Shown: piece by piece, positions 20,303 to 32,024 of the stretch
Layout of the letters: every line of letters starts with the position of its first letter
Position numbering within the stretch: the first letter of the stretch is position 1
From: Charina bottae
Lineage: Eukaryota; Chordata; Lepidosauria; Squamata; Charinaidae
Direction of reading: 5' to 3'
NCBI GenBank assembly: GCA_023362775.1
Contig: JALMGJ010000003.1
Location: 182,253,725 to 182,317,724 of the forward strand
Length of the DNA: 64,000 nt
Program-made: the position numbers and the translations under genes
The notes under the pieces: model-generated
What the model was told of the DNA's origin: nothing
Seen by the model: the letters and a program-made list of their open reading frames with translations, nothing else
Database searches by the model: none

Positions 20303-21267
20303 CAACTGGAGGTTAAATGTCTTTTCTAGGAAAAATATCTTTGGAGCCAGACTTTTTCAGAACTAATCACACACATTATATAAATGGGAGGATTTGTCAG
20401 TTAATTGTTGCTTGGTCAGTCTTTTTCAAATACTCAGATCCTAATGTATATTGTTACATCAAACATTTCAGGAATCAGTACACTAATATTAAACTAGTAT
20501 CTCAGTTCATGAAAACAATTTCTTTGTACCCCATATATAGCCAGTTTTCTTTAAAGTTTACCACGTTTGAACTGCAGCATGTTTTGCAAATTTCTAATAT
20601 GTACATTGCTTCTTGCTATATAGGAGAATGTAAAAGAATGAGTTTAGGACTTTCATATAACAGTTCAAATAAATAATGTATTATAGGCTGTCTCAAATAT
20701 CTAGAAGACCATCTGTCTTACTTGAATGTTGAATGTCTATAGAAGCTTTTAGATGCGTTAATGCATTAATCTTTAATTAGCTGAAAAATATTATGTTGAG
20801 AGAGATGCAGATGTATAATTCACATGCAATAGCATGATGGTATAACCATGGTATAACTGTCTATTTGGGTTCTGGATTGAACTTGCAGAGATGTAGAGTA
20901 CAAAACTTTTTTTAGTCAGAACCACAGTATTTTATGTTGATACTTCCAATTAACTATGGTATTCACCATCATTTTCTCCTTGTGGTGAGGAAGGAGAAAG
21001 AATAGAAATAGAGAGAGGAATAGAAAGGAAAAAGAAGAGAAGCAAACTCTCCTAGGTCTTTTCTTGGTGACACTATATCCTACAGTATAAGCAGCATACT
21101 AATTTCCCCAGTCTTGCCCTTGAAGCAGGCAGGCCAGAATCATTCAGTTTTCTCTAGATGCTAGGCCTGTGTTCTGTTCTATTCCACTCCATATCTAATC
21201 AAATCCAATCAAACAGATATCCTGACCTTTGTAACAGGCTGAATGCTCTTACTCACATCCTGACCTT
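20303..21267. other. No feature recognised
   Basis: AT-rich unique-looking sequence. A direct repeat of ATCCTGACCTTTGTAACAG at 21219-21237 and 21257-21275 touches the LTR start. Confidence 0.4.
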
Positions 21268-21582
21268 TGTAACAGAACGCCATGGACTCTTGGAAGTTCC
21301 TTAAAATGCTACAGATGGTGTAAGATAAGTTCCCCTTTTGTTATCCTGTTTTGCTGTTCTATGTCTGAACAATCTGTCTGAACAAGCTGAGCTTGTGACA
21401 CGTAAGATCTTGTCATATCCTGATTGTATTGATTGCAAAAGCCTATAAAAGATAGGCTCCGGGTGTGACCCGGTGTTCAGACTTGCTGAGTTATCGCTCT
21501 GAATCTTGCTAGCAATAAACCTGTGTTCTCTACCTTGCTGGTCTCGCGTCCTGTTATTGGGAAGGTGAGTTTTCCCGCTACA
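21268..21582 (+). mobile_element. Retroviral-type LTR (probably solo)
   Basis: Runs from TGTAACAGAACGCC-type start (just inside 21268) to GCTACA at 21582. It holds TATAAAA at 21444-21450 and AATAAA at 21514-21519, about 70 bp apart, followed by a GT-rich stretch, in the U3-R-U5 order of gammaretrovirus-like endogenous LTRs. Flanks CCTT and CCCT could be a decayed 4-bp target duplication. The start is uncertain (21230 is an alternative). No gag, pol or env sequence follows. Confidence 0.65.
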
Positions 21583-21618
21583 CCCTAAGAAGCCTCTTCT
21601 TGACTAGTACACCTAATT

Positions 21619-21932
21619 CAGGGCTTTCCAAAGTGTGGCCGCTAGTGACACGCCAGCGGCGGTGCGGCAGCAGCGGCACCGCGGCGGCGCGGGGGCGCGC
21701 GCACGGCGGCAACACAGGAGGGCATGCAGCGGCGCACACACGCGGGGCGGCGGCGCGGGGGGCGTGCGGCAGCGCGCGCACACACGGCGACAGCATGGGG
21801 AGCGTGCAGCGGCGCAGCTGCCGCTGCCACTGTGCACATGCGCGCCGCCGCTTCCGGGTGGTGTGGCGACACACCACGCTGTGTGTGGCGACAAAAAAGT
21901 GTGTCGCCACACACAGTTTGGAAAGCTCTGAC
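21619..21932 (+). mobile_element. hAT family-B-related element, GC-rich
   Basis: Ends CAGGGCTTTCCAAAGTGTG and, reversed, CAGAGCTTTCCAAACTGTG with the exact 8-bp duplication ACCTAATT (21611-21618 and 21933-21940). The interior is very CpG-rich (GCGGCGGCGC, GCGCGCGCAC) and gives spurious ORFs in all frames. Confidence 0.9.
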
Positions 21933-22090
21933 CTAATTAGATGAATTTTTGTATGTTATCTGCTTTTCACTTCCTGCTCTTTGGACACATGACCAACCTA
22001 GCTCCTATCCTTCACCTCCCCTGACAGTTACATCATGCTTGGGGACGGGAGGAGAACAGCCAGTCTTGGGGTTTTTCAAACCCCAATCCA

Positions 22091-22442
22091 CACAGTCTTT
22101 CCAAACTGTGTGTCGCAACACGTTAGTGTGTCGGCTGCAGTGTTTGGGTGTGTCGCGGCTGTTGCTGCCTCCGAGCCCTGCCAGGATTCCACGCAGGTCC
22201 TAGTGCCTGCCTTTTGCCTTGCTGCCTCCAAACCTGCCCTGTCAGGATTCCATGCAGGTCCTAGTGCCTGCCTTGTGCCTTGCTGCCTCCAAACCTGCTG
22301 TGATTCCGTGCAGGTCCTAGTGCCTGCCTTGTGCCCTGCTGTAAGAGTGTGTTGCGAAACGATGCCCTGCTGTAAGAGTGTGTCGCGAAATGATGCATGT
22401 CTAAAAAGTGTGTCACCAACATGAAAAGTTTGGAAAGCTCTG
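22091..22442 (+). mobile_element. hAT MITE, family B, expanded interior
   Basis: Shares GTGTGTCG and CAGGTCCTAGTGCCTGCC blocks with the copies at 10677 and 45845, but has three such blocks and a doubled GTAAGAGTGTGT segment. The right flank GGTTAGAG has a central TA; the left end is eroded (CACAGTCTTTCC) and no matching TSD is seen. Confidence 0.8.
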
Positions 22443-23479
22443 GGTTAGAGTGATGAGCTTTACCTATTAGATTTCTGAATGGAATGGAATGGAATTTACT
22501 ATGGTGTGTGTTGTTTTTCACAGCCACGGCTCCCTGAATTAGTGCATTCTGACTATTCAGAGTAAGTTATTACTGGCAAAGTATGGATCTTTTTAATTTC
22601 TCTTTTACATTTCCATTACTAGTTTGTACAATGCCAATACATAATGCCACAATGTGTCAGAAATCCATTAGCTATATTTATAGAAAGTGATAGTGGATGG
22701 GTTGTAAAGTTGTTAAACATCTCCCTAAACACTTACTATAGTCCTTGGAATTTGGAGAAAGTACTTTAATTAATAGAGTTGAATAAGGTATAAATTAATC
22801 TCTATAAAGTTACTATGAAGCTACATGTCTTGATTTTTGCTCTGGACACACTGCTTTCTCACCTAGTGTTGAATTATAACACCTTAACAAACTGGATGCA
22901 TGAACCTCACTTATAAAACTATCAGCATATATGAGATTGAACATTTTTACAGGTAAAATGTTACAAGTGTTTAGATAACAGCCTTAATTGCAGTTTCTAT
23001 GCTTTTTAGAGCATAAATAGAAATTGTATGTATCAGCTGTAATCTTAAACAAATTTTATTGAGTATATAAATCATCTGCAATAAATGACACAAACTTGGA
23101 GCTATTAACTTATCTGAGTTTTGGTACAATCAGTTTGGAAGTGAAACTTAACCAATGTTAATTAAATAGCACTAAAGTAATCCATGGAAAATTCTTAATA
23201 TTGAACCCAATGTGCTTTCTTTAATGTCAAGCCATTTGAAAAATGTGTTTGTCTTTTGCACAAACTTTTGTGCAAGATGTTTTACAAGGTCTTTCTCAAG
23301 ACCTTTTAATGACCTACTGAAGTTAATATGCTACAGCCGGTTTCTCTGTTCTCATACTTTAATATGAGGCACTACTTGCATAGAAATCAGCAGATCTATA
23401 CTGCTCCCAAATGCAGCAGAGTATTTTAAGCTCTATTTTGTTACTTAAAATTTGGATTCATAATTTTACATTCTCTTAG
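22443..23479. other. No feature recognised
   Basis: AT-rich unique-looking sequence; no supported gene. Confidence 0.45.
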
Positions 23480-23613
23480 GTTAACTTACCTCTTTAATGT
23501 GAAGTTGCCCGAATTTGAAATAATTTTTTTAATAAATCATGATCTCCCAGGGAACCCCTAGTGATTTCTCATGGAATCCTAGGGATCCACAGAACCCTGG
23601 TTGAAAAACCCTG
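23480..23613 (-). mobile_element. hAT MITE family C, one end
   Basis: The + strand reads the reverse of the family-C left end, terminating AACCCTGGTTGAAAAACCCTG at 23613, followed by CACTAGAG (central TA). The other half is missing. Confidence 0.8.
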
Positions 23614-24199
23614 CACTAGAGAAACGTTTTCCTACCTCCAAACCAATTGGCTAGAAGAAATTTTGCTATGTTCCTTTTAGCTAACCACTTCAGGATTTAC
23701 TGGAATTTTGGTTTTGCTGTTTGCCACTCAGCGTCCTTCAGGATCGAGGTGGCCTAGAAATGATGTTAATAAATAAATTACATAATTAATTAATTAATTT
23801 AAAATTTGCAAATAACAAGCAATCCTTATCCCAACTACAGTAAAATGCTGGCTTTCAGTCAGGCCCACTCAGCCCAAATGGCCTCAGCTGAATTGTTGAT
23901 GGGCAGCGAGGTAGGTACTTCAGGGCTCCTTCCCTTGGCAAAGCATGGGCAGCTCTGAATGAGCTCTCTGCAGAGACTCAACCCCCGAGTTCTGGCTACC
24001 AACAACCAGATTGGCCTCTCACTGTTCAGAACCGGACATGGGCCAGGGGGCATCTGCCTGTTGTTCCACAGTCTCTCTGGCAGCCAAGAGCGAGGCAAGC
24101 TCAGCAAACCCTACTGTGCGCAGCCTTTCCAATCCCCCCTGGAAACAGTCACTCACTGCACCTAGGCCTATCAAATCTGGGCTGCAAGAATCCAAATGG

Positions 24200-24213
24200 C
24201 CACTAGATGGCAG
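24200..24213 (+). promoter_or_regulatory. CTCF-like core motif
   Basis: CCACTAGATGGCAG fits the vertebrate CTCF core consensus CCASYAGRKGGCRS at every position. Occupancy is unknown. Confidence 0.45.
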
Positions 24214-24245
24214 CAAAAAAGGTGAGAATTTTCTGTTTCTCTTTG

Positions 24246-24259
24246 CTGCCCTCTAGCAT
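24246..24259 (-). promoter_or_regulatory. CTCF-like core motif, convergent to the previous one
   Basis: Reversed, it reads ATGCTAGAGGGCAG, matching the last 11 positions of the CTCF core but not the leading CCA. It lies about 33 bp from the first motif in the opposite orientation. Confidence 0.3.
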
Positions 24260-25689
24260 TGTTTGCATTTTTGCAGACCAATCGGGAAGCTCTAGCCACA
24301 CTAGAAGTACCTTATATCTTGGCTGCTTAGCTGAGGAAAGGCAGAACGGCTGTGGAGGAATGCAGTTTTGAAAGAGCACATTTCCCCAGGTCCTGAGCTT
24401 ACGTTGCATGAGTGTGATGCTTCTTCAAACAGCTACTGAGCAGCTAATAAGCTGGGGAACTGTGCTCAAGAGTGGAAGAGTCAGTTTTGAGAGAAGTGGC
24501 TCTCCTGCTTTTACCCTGTAGCTCATCCTGCTGCCAAACTGCTGTCTGGTGGGCTACCAGGCATTACCAGTAGAGTGGCACTGTGGCAGGTACTGTATGC
24601 CCAGCTCTTACCATGGGGTAGGGGGAAAATAGCAGCAGACAAAAGTGCCCTGCATCCAAGGGAGAGGTCATACCTGCACTAGCCTTAAGTGACCAGTAGA
24701 TATGAATTGTCTCCACCCTTCACCTAGAGGTCATCAGCAAAGGATATCAGATTTTACACATTATTAAAACTACTATAGTTTGCTGTCAGGTGATGGAAAA
24801 CACCACTTTAGAGCAGAACAGTTAAGAACAACTTCAACCTCACTTTTTGGATCATGAGGTACAGCTTTTCCTAGAAAAATGAATTGGCTTACAATATGTC
24901 CTATGAATGTAACAAAATCTGAGTTTTAACACCAAGTGGCTTATTTAAGAAAACAATTTAGGAAACTATACACTGTACAATTGAAACTAAGGCTACCGTA
25001 CTAGATTTGTGGTTTTCCTAAGGAATCACATATTCAGTGAAATCTTGGTAAACAAGTATTGTCATTATTCCCATTTAACAACTTTTCTAATAACTGTTTC
25101 CAACATGAATTAATAAAGTGCAAAACAAATGTATATGTGCATTTGAGGGGAAGACATTCTGCACTGGCTTACAGGTTGCAGGAAGAATTAATTCTGGTGA
25201 TTTATAGGCCAATGGCGCCACCTTAAGGGCCAACCCAATTGTAGCTTGCCTTTGATAATGTTCAGGGGGTTTAAAACTATTTTAATCTTTGTCTGATGTT
25301 ACCCTGCCTCCTTTTCTCTCAAATTATTTGTTGTTTCCCTTTGTCTACATGTGCCTAGGACCTAGGAAATGTTTTTTAAAAAAAACAAATAGCAGACCCA
25401 TGATATGGATAACACTTTGGTAGTTCTGATGGATCATCTGGTGGATACAGATATTAGAGTTCTCTTCAATTGGTACAGATATTAGAGTTGTACAGAGATC
25501 CAGATATAAAGGCAATCCATGTGAAACATCTGCCAGGGGCACCTTAAAGCAGCTGATGTCTTTTCCTGTACTAATGCAGCTACCCTCCACAGCTACTCTT
25601 TCTGATCCCAAGAAAATAGGTGCTTGGTTTAAGGTGTTCCTGACAGGTACTACATGTACATTCACATATACTATACTCCGAATCACATT

Positions 25690-25990
25690 TTGCCCTTTGG
25701 ATCTAAATTGTTGCATAACCAGCAGAGGTATCACTTTGCTTTTCAGACAGTACAGAGCAGTCAGAACAATAAGGACAGCCCTTCTTCAAACAGATACAAC
25801 CTAGCTTTTCCAAGGCCTTCATGGTTGCTCCACCAAGTGCTAGTCTGTGGTGTATTTCTTGACTGCTTGTTCCTTTACTGTTGATGGTTGATCCTAAAAG
25901 GCAGAAGCTATCTACCACTTCAATATCTTAATTGTCAATTCTAAGGCTGGTTGTTGTATCTGTTATTATTTTGATATTCTTTATACAGTA
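25690..25990 (-). mobile_element. RTE-type LINE fragment (not close to BovB copy 1)
   Basis: The minus strand reads VDSFCLLGSTINSKGTSS and EIHHRLALGGATMKALEKL, the segment after the RT fingers/palm in RTE-type LINEs. The same segment recurs at 47390-47560. Frames are broken. Confidence 0.7.
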
Positions 25991-27984
25991 TTTAATTTTA
26001 GACCTATTTTTTCACAGTACTATGTATAACTTTCAGCAGAAGTAGCCACAAACAATAGCCCAAGTCAATGCAGTGACATTGACATACACATCGATAATAT
26101 ATAGAAGGCTAGAAGTTCAAAAGAAGAAGACAAATGAAATCATCAACTCTTTCACAGGAGAAATAAGCACACTAATATCAGGTGATATAACCAATCAAAT
26201 AAAATGATGCAAGGACCAACTTTTGGTCAGATAATATTTTGACCAATCATATTCTTGAATATGTTATATTATGTCCAGTTGTTTTCTGTCAATCCAATCA
26301 TACCTTCCACACATTTAGATGCCTATTCCCCTCGTAAACCGAAGTATCAATCTTTCATCCCATGTAAATGAACACCACAATAAGCACAAGCACATTGGGG
26401 TCTTTATACTTTCCTCATCATGCTTGCTCATGGTTCCCAACAAGGCTCTGCAGAAGGTGCAGATACACCCTTCTGAGACCTGATGGGGTACTGTAGTGGA
26501 GAAAGTACTCTTTCACTCCAAATACCTGAGCCACATAACAGTTAGATGTCCCTTATCTGTTGGCTGTCTGTCAAACTTGACCTAGATTAAATAGTAAAAG
26601 TGTCCATTGTCCAAAATCAAACAATTCTGCCAGACAAAATAAGTTTAGCAATCTTTCTGTGTCTGAGATATCTGAATGACAAAGCATCAAGATAACAGAT
26701 GCACATTTCATTGCAGTACTATGCTGCCGTCTTCTTGTATTGTGGTGGTACTTACACAGAGAGACAGATGGCCTCATACTAATCACATGGCCATTGTAGT
26801 AATTGCTGATGGTTTATGAAGCACAATGCTAAGGAATAAACTGGTATCTGTATGTTGGAGGATTGCCACATTGTTTGTAGAAAGATACAAAAGTAATGGG
26901 AAGTGTAATAAGAACGATATGCTCTTTAATTTTACATACTCCAACTCCCATATCTATATTTAGAACTCACCAAGGAGAGTTTTAGTAGAATAATATTCAC
27001 TAATCCATAAACGGAATTCCCATGGAATGCTTCCTGTTTCTGTTGGCTCTATTCCCTGTGTCCTGGTTCTGATCTCACAAAGAATAAGCCATGTGGCAAA
27101 TGTAACTAAACTCTTACCAGTAAATAATGGAAACCAGTCTTCATCAAAGAAAGATTACCTTTCTGAATCCCAAATAATTTACTTCTATCTCCTATACAGT
27201 AACAGAAATAATTAATCCTCTAAATTGCATTCCCCAATTTCAGGAATAGGGGCAGAAGGGATAACTGCTAAACAAAGTTATGGAGATACTGTTCCTTCAT
27301 TAGCTTTGCACAATGCCTTGTTTTTATAGCTTCTGTTCAGGCAGTGAGGTTGAAATTCTTCATAGACCCATGCACCTGGATTCCTGAGGCAATGTAGTTA
27401 CACAGGTGTTAGCAGTTTGTCCCAACTATTAATATGACTGGGGATTTTGCATAAAGTGCCCTTTTCCCAGTTACCCATCATCAAATTCTTACTGGTTTGC
27501 TCTAAATTCTACAGAGAGTTCCTCACACTTTAGAGCTGGTGGACACTCATTGTAAGCACTCTCACAAAAAGTCTTCATATGTAAACACTTCCATAAGAGT
27601 TGGAACCACTGTCTTATGAGGACTCCAATGCACATAAAAGCCTTCATGTATATGCAAAGGCTCCCTACCACAATTATATTGTATCCATGGAAACTAGCTC
27701 TTCAGTGATATCTCCTGCATGATTTGGAGAAGAGAATGCCTGCTCATTGTTCTTTCTATGTTGAATACTTCTCCACCATAACATTATACCACTGAGAAGG
27801 TAGAAAGAAGACCTGACTATACATAAGAATTCTCTACCTTCCATTACTGTAAGTGTTACACTTGACCACTGCTGGGAAACAGAAAATTTCAATACACCAT
27901 TATTCCTAATCACTTTTTCAATATCTTCAATCACTTTTCCTAAAATCTATATAGTACATGTATATATGTACATGTATATATAAT
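25991..27984. other. No feature recognised
   Basis: AT-rich unique-looking sequence; no supported gene. Confidence 0.4.
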
Positions 27985-28106
27985 TGTGACTAACAAAGTA
28001 AAGTCACCACCAAATCAAACTTGATTCCTGGTGACTTTATGAACACTTCGAAACAGTACTTATGGTAGAAATGCCAAGTGGATTACCATTGCCTTCTTCC
28101 AGGTTG
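27985..28106 (-). repeat. SINE body fragment
   Basis: Contains TGATTCCTGGTGACTTTATG and AGTGGATTACCATTGCCTTC, resembling the 3' body of the SINE at 8388-8633. Confidence 0.4.
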
Positions 28107-28747
28107 TAACTTCTCAGCCTAGCCTAGAACCAACTACTAACCAGATCCAACTATGGTTAGCTTTTCAAACTCTGCTATGGTTGGTTAAGTATTGCCACTG
28201 GCTGCAAACAGGCTTAATATGCTTTATCCCAAAACCAATTTGTAATGTCTGACCTAAGATGTAGAACAGGGTTTCTCAACCAGGGTTCCGTGGCACCCTA
28301 GGGTTCCATGAGAGGTCACTAGGGGTTCCCTGGGAGATCACAATTTATTTAAAAAATTATTTCAAATTCAGGCAACTTCACATTAAAGAGGTAAGTTTCA
28401 TTCTTTATTTTTAGTTTAAGAACACTGTTAATGCATATTCCTCTTCTTCTTCTTCTTGGCGATCATTCGTAGCCGAGTAAGATTGTCTTCCAGGGGTAAA
28501 ATCTTAACAGTAGATCTGTAAGTGGCTGTAAAGACCAATTCTGGATCCGCACAACCTCCCACAATGAGGGCATAGGTTTCCAGGTGGAAGATGGTCACGA
28601 TGAGGGTTTGCTTGACGTGCCTTCCTCTTAGCTCGTTTCTCCCTTTCGCTCTGTACTCGTGCATCTTCAAAGTCTGTAGCACCTTTAATAAAGGCTGACC
28701 TCCAATTCAAACGCTCATGAGTTAGGGCTTCCCAGTTCTCAATGCTG

Positions 28748-28830
28748 ATATTAATTTTTTTTAATTTATTTTATTTATTACATTTATATCCCGCCCATCT
28801 CCCCCACAAGGAGGGACCCTGGGCGGTTAA
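28748..28830 (-). repeat. L2-like 3' tail inside the nested LINE
   Basis: TTTATTTATTACATTTATAT followed by CCCGCCCATCTCCC and ending GGGCGGTTAA: the reverse of the L2 3' hairpin and tail, third layer of nesting. Confidence 0.75.
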
Positions 28831-29225
28831 TTAGCTTTGAGAGTATCTTTGAATCTCTTTTGCTGTCCACCAATATTCCATTTTCCATTCTTAAGTTGGG
28901 AGTAAAGTAGCTGATTTGGAAGACGATGGTCAGGCATTCAAATAACATGGCCGGTCCAGCGAAGTTGATGTTCGATGATCATTGTTTCAACACTGGTGGT
29001 CTTCGCTTCTTCCAATACGCTAACGTTAGTCCACCTATCTTCCCAAGTAATTTGCAGAATTTTTCGGAGGCAGGGTTGATGGAATCTTTCAAGACGTTGG
29101 AGGTGGCGTTTGTAGAGGGTCCATGTTTCACAGGCATACAATAGGGTCGGTAGTACAATGGCTTTGTAAACAAGCATTTTGGTCTCCCTGCGAATGTCCC
29201 AATCCTCAAACACTCTACGCTTCGT

Positions 29226-30089
29226 TCAGGAGAAAGCTACACTTGCAGGGCTCAGACGATGCTGAATTTCAGCATCGATGTCAGCTTTTGTAGATAGATG
29301 GCTGCCAAGATAAGAAAAGTGGTCGACATTTTCTAGTAACACACCTTTAAGCTGGATTGATGGCGCTGCAGAGGAATTGGTTCGAACTTGCTGGTAAAGC
29401 ACTTTGGTTTTTTTAATGTTAAGCGAGAGGCCGAGCTTTTTATATGCTTCTGCAAAGATGTTTAGGATAGTTTGAAGATCTTCCTCTGAGTGTGCACAGA
29501 CTACGTTATCATCAGCATATTGAAGTTCTATAACAGAAGTTGTAATTACCTTATTTTTTGCTTTCAGCCTACTAAGATTAAAAAGCTTTCCATCTGTTCG
29601 ATATATAATTTCTACACCAGTAGGAAGTTTCCCTTCAACAAGGTGTAGAATCATAGCGATGAAGATAGCAAATAAGGTTGGAGCAATAACACATCCCTGT
29701 TTAACACCAGATCCCACTTTAAATGGATCGCTGTGAGAGCCATTATTATTCAGGATTGTTGCCATCATGTCGTCATGGAGTAGCTGCAAGATGTTCACAA
29801 ATTTATCAGGGCATCCGATTTTCAGAAGGATGGTCCAGAGAGCAGTACAATTTACAGTATCAAAAGCCTTAGACAGATCAATAAACGCCATGTACAGAGG
29901 GCGGTTTTGCTCCTTGCATTTTTCTTGGAGCTGTCGTGCAGTGAAGATCATATCCACTGTCCCCCTGGAAGGGCGGAAGCCATTTTGGGTTTCAGGGAGG
30001 ATGTCTTCTGATATACTGTAGATAGGAGACGGTTTGCGAGGATCCTTGCGAGGATTTTGCCTGCCGTAGCTAGAAGGGAGATGCCTCAA
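29226..30089 (-). pseudogene. Reverse transcriptase portion of the nested LINE
   Basis: An open stretch of 287 codons holds RT motifs A (FIDLSKAFD), B (GVKQGCVIAP) and C (YADD) plus the following LGLSLNIKKTK segment. It lacks the upstream fingers (continued in another frame at 30086-30382) and the endonuclease, so it is a remnant of a LINE polyprotein and not a host gene. Confidence 0.85.
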
Positions 30090-30706
30090 TAGTTTCCACA
30101 GAATGTTCTATCACCCTTTTTAAAGAGAGTGATAATTATGGCATCCCTAAAGTCTGCTGGAATCTCCTCCCTCATCCAGATTTTTTCGATGAGCTTATGA
30201 AGTTGTTGTGTAAGTTCAGGCCCGCCTTCTTTAAAGACTTCAGCAGGAATCCCATCAGGTCCACTAGCTTTGTTATTTTTCATTTGATTAGTGGCTTTAC
30301 TGGCTTCCTCCAGACTAGGGAGTACTGCAAGCTCATCTCGTATTTGTTTTTGCGGGATTTGCAAGAAGACTTCATCAGCCACAGTAGAGTGACGATTAAG
30401 GAGATTGTAATAATGCTCTTTCCAGCGCAGTGCAATAGACTCTTTGTCCTTTAGAACTTTGACACCATCTATTGAGCGTAAGGGATTTTTACCATAGTTT
30501 GTTGGTCCGTAGATGGCCTTTATGGCGTTAAAAAAGCCCTGTGCTTTTTAATAATGCATATATACAGGCCTACACATGAAACAAAAATAATAATGTTGTA
30601 ATTTCTGGCCTATATTTGAGCCTGAATGTGCAGGGGTTCCCTGAGGCCAGAAAAATATTTCAAGGGTTCCTACAGGGTCAAAAGGTTGAGAAAGGCTGAT
30701 GCAGAA

Positions 30707-31747
30707 TTTATAAGCCTATAGAATATTCTTCTTTAATATTGTTTCTGGTCAAGGAAAATTCAGAGAAAATGAAGACCCTATAGAAGCCATGGACCTTAAC
30801 CATAGAGTGGTTTATATTATACTGATTTTGACAGCCAGGAAACACTTCAGATTGTGGAAGCCCACTAGGTGACAACGGGCTCATTATTACTCCTTTTCTC
30901 AGCCCAACCTACTTAACATATAGGAATAAATTGGGAAAAGAGAGTACTTCCTATACAACCTGCAATTCAAAGAAGGAAGATATAAATCAAATGAATAAAT
31001 TAAATAAATATATGATGTTCAATCTGCTTAATTTCCTCTGGATTATATTTCTGATTTGTTTGAACAGGTCAGGTGCTTCATAATTTTAAAAACATCTGTC
31101 CAAAATACCTTTATTTGGAGGTAAACCTCATGCACTTCTGTACATTTTATAGGAAGTATATTTAAAATGGCAGTCTAAACAATTAGGAATGTTACTGCAC
31201 ATTATTAACATTAGCCGATAGTCATTTATTTTAAAAAAGGTGGAGTTGTTTTGTAAAAATTTATCCTGATATTAAGAAGACTGGACAAAAATTCCCAGGA
31301 AGTTGAACAAAGACATGTTTAGTGAGGAACACATGTACTTTTTAGCTATAAAATTGGTTGGCCAGTGGGGGGGAAACCATAAAAAAGATACCACCATACA
31401 TTCCAGTAACTGCAAAAGCATATAGGTTTTACTTCTTTACAATGCATACCTTTATTATTAAAAACATTGATTTGGCAGTTCCTGTTTGGTTTAATGCTGA
31501 ATCATGTCATTAAAATACTTTTAATATTATTTATTACTTGTGAAACATTACCTTTTACCTTCCCCTTTCTCTTATATTTATGTCAATTATTAATTTCCTA
31601 TGTTTTCCCTCATTTTTTTTATCATTGTTTCCTCATTTTAGCTGCAATTTCTGAAATCTTAACCTTCAAAAGGTTTAATTGGTTCTACTGATAAAGTGAT
31701 AGATTGAAAAATACTCTTTTTGAAAAAGGTAATAAAAGACATTAAAA
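30707..31747. other. No feature recognised
   Basis: AT-rich unique-looking sequence. Confidence 0.4.
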
Positions 31748-32024
31748 GAGGTCGCAAGTTCAGAGGTTCGAGACCCTAGCCCCGCGTGACAGAGTGAGCT
31801 CCCGCACTTGCCCCACCTCTTGCCAACCTAGCAATTCGAAAGCATGCAAATGCAAGTAGATTAAGGGGTACCACTTCGGTGGGATGGTAACAGCGTTCTG
31901 CGCACGTCATGCTGGCCACATGACCGTGGAAACGTCTTCGGACAACACTGGCTCTTCAGCTAACAAACGGAGATGAGTACCGGCCCCTAGTCGGACACAA
32001 CTGTGGGGGGGAACCTTTACCTTT
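31748..32024 (+). mobile_element. Sauria-type SINE, copy C, 5'-truncated
   Basis: Starts within the tRNA head (GGTCGCAAGTTCAGAGGTTC) and ends AACCTTTACCTTT at 32024, directly against the BovB copy 2 5' UTR. Confidence 0.9.

Larger units (their letters stand above)
23614..25689. other. No gene recognised; contains two CTCF-like motifs
   Basis: Includes a moderately GC-rich patch at 23850-24700. Several short ORFs are present but none looks like a known protein. Confidence 0.4.
28439..30551 (-). mobile_element. Non-LTR LINE (not BovB, not L2; clade unresolved), 5'-truncated
   Basis: Minus-strand ORF pieces read in order: NNKASGPDGIPAEVFKEG (about 30270), ILPETQNGFRPSRGTVDMIF, FIDLSKAFDTVN (motif A), GSGVKQGCVIAPTLFAIF (motif B), LQYADDNVVCAHSEEDLQ (motif C), LGLSLNIKKTKVL, DHFSYLGSHLS, LYACETWTLYKRHLQRLERF and a C-terminal zinc-finger-like CPHCGRLCGSRIGLYSHLQ. 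At least two frame changes (near 30086 and 29226) and an inserted L2 tail break it. The 10-bp TSD marks true insertion ends. Confidence 0.85.
28267..30698 (+). mobile_element. hAT MITE family C, split by a LINE
   Basis: The left part (28267-28438) and right part (30552-30698) together equal the 309-bp element at 16573-16881. Outer 8-bp duplication ATGTAGAA/ATGCAGAA at 28259-28266 and 30699-30706. The LINE between them carries its own duplication TAATGCATAT (28429-28438 and 30552-30561). Confidence 0.93.

Noticed and set aside
21613..21914. Several 70-114-codon ORFs on both strands
   Set aside because: Composition artefacts of a CpG-rich hAT element.
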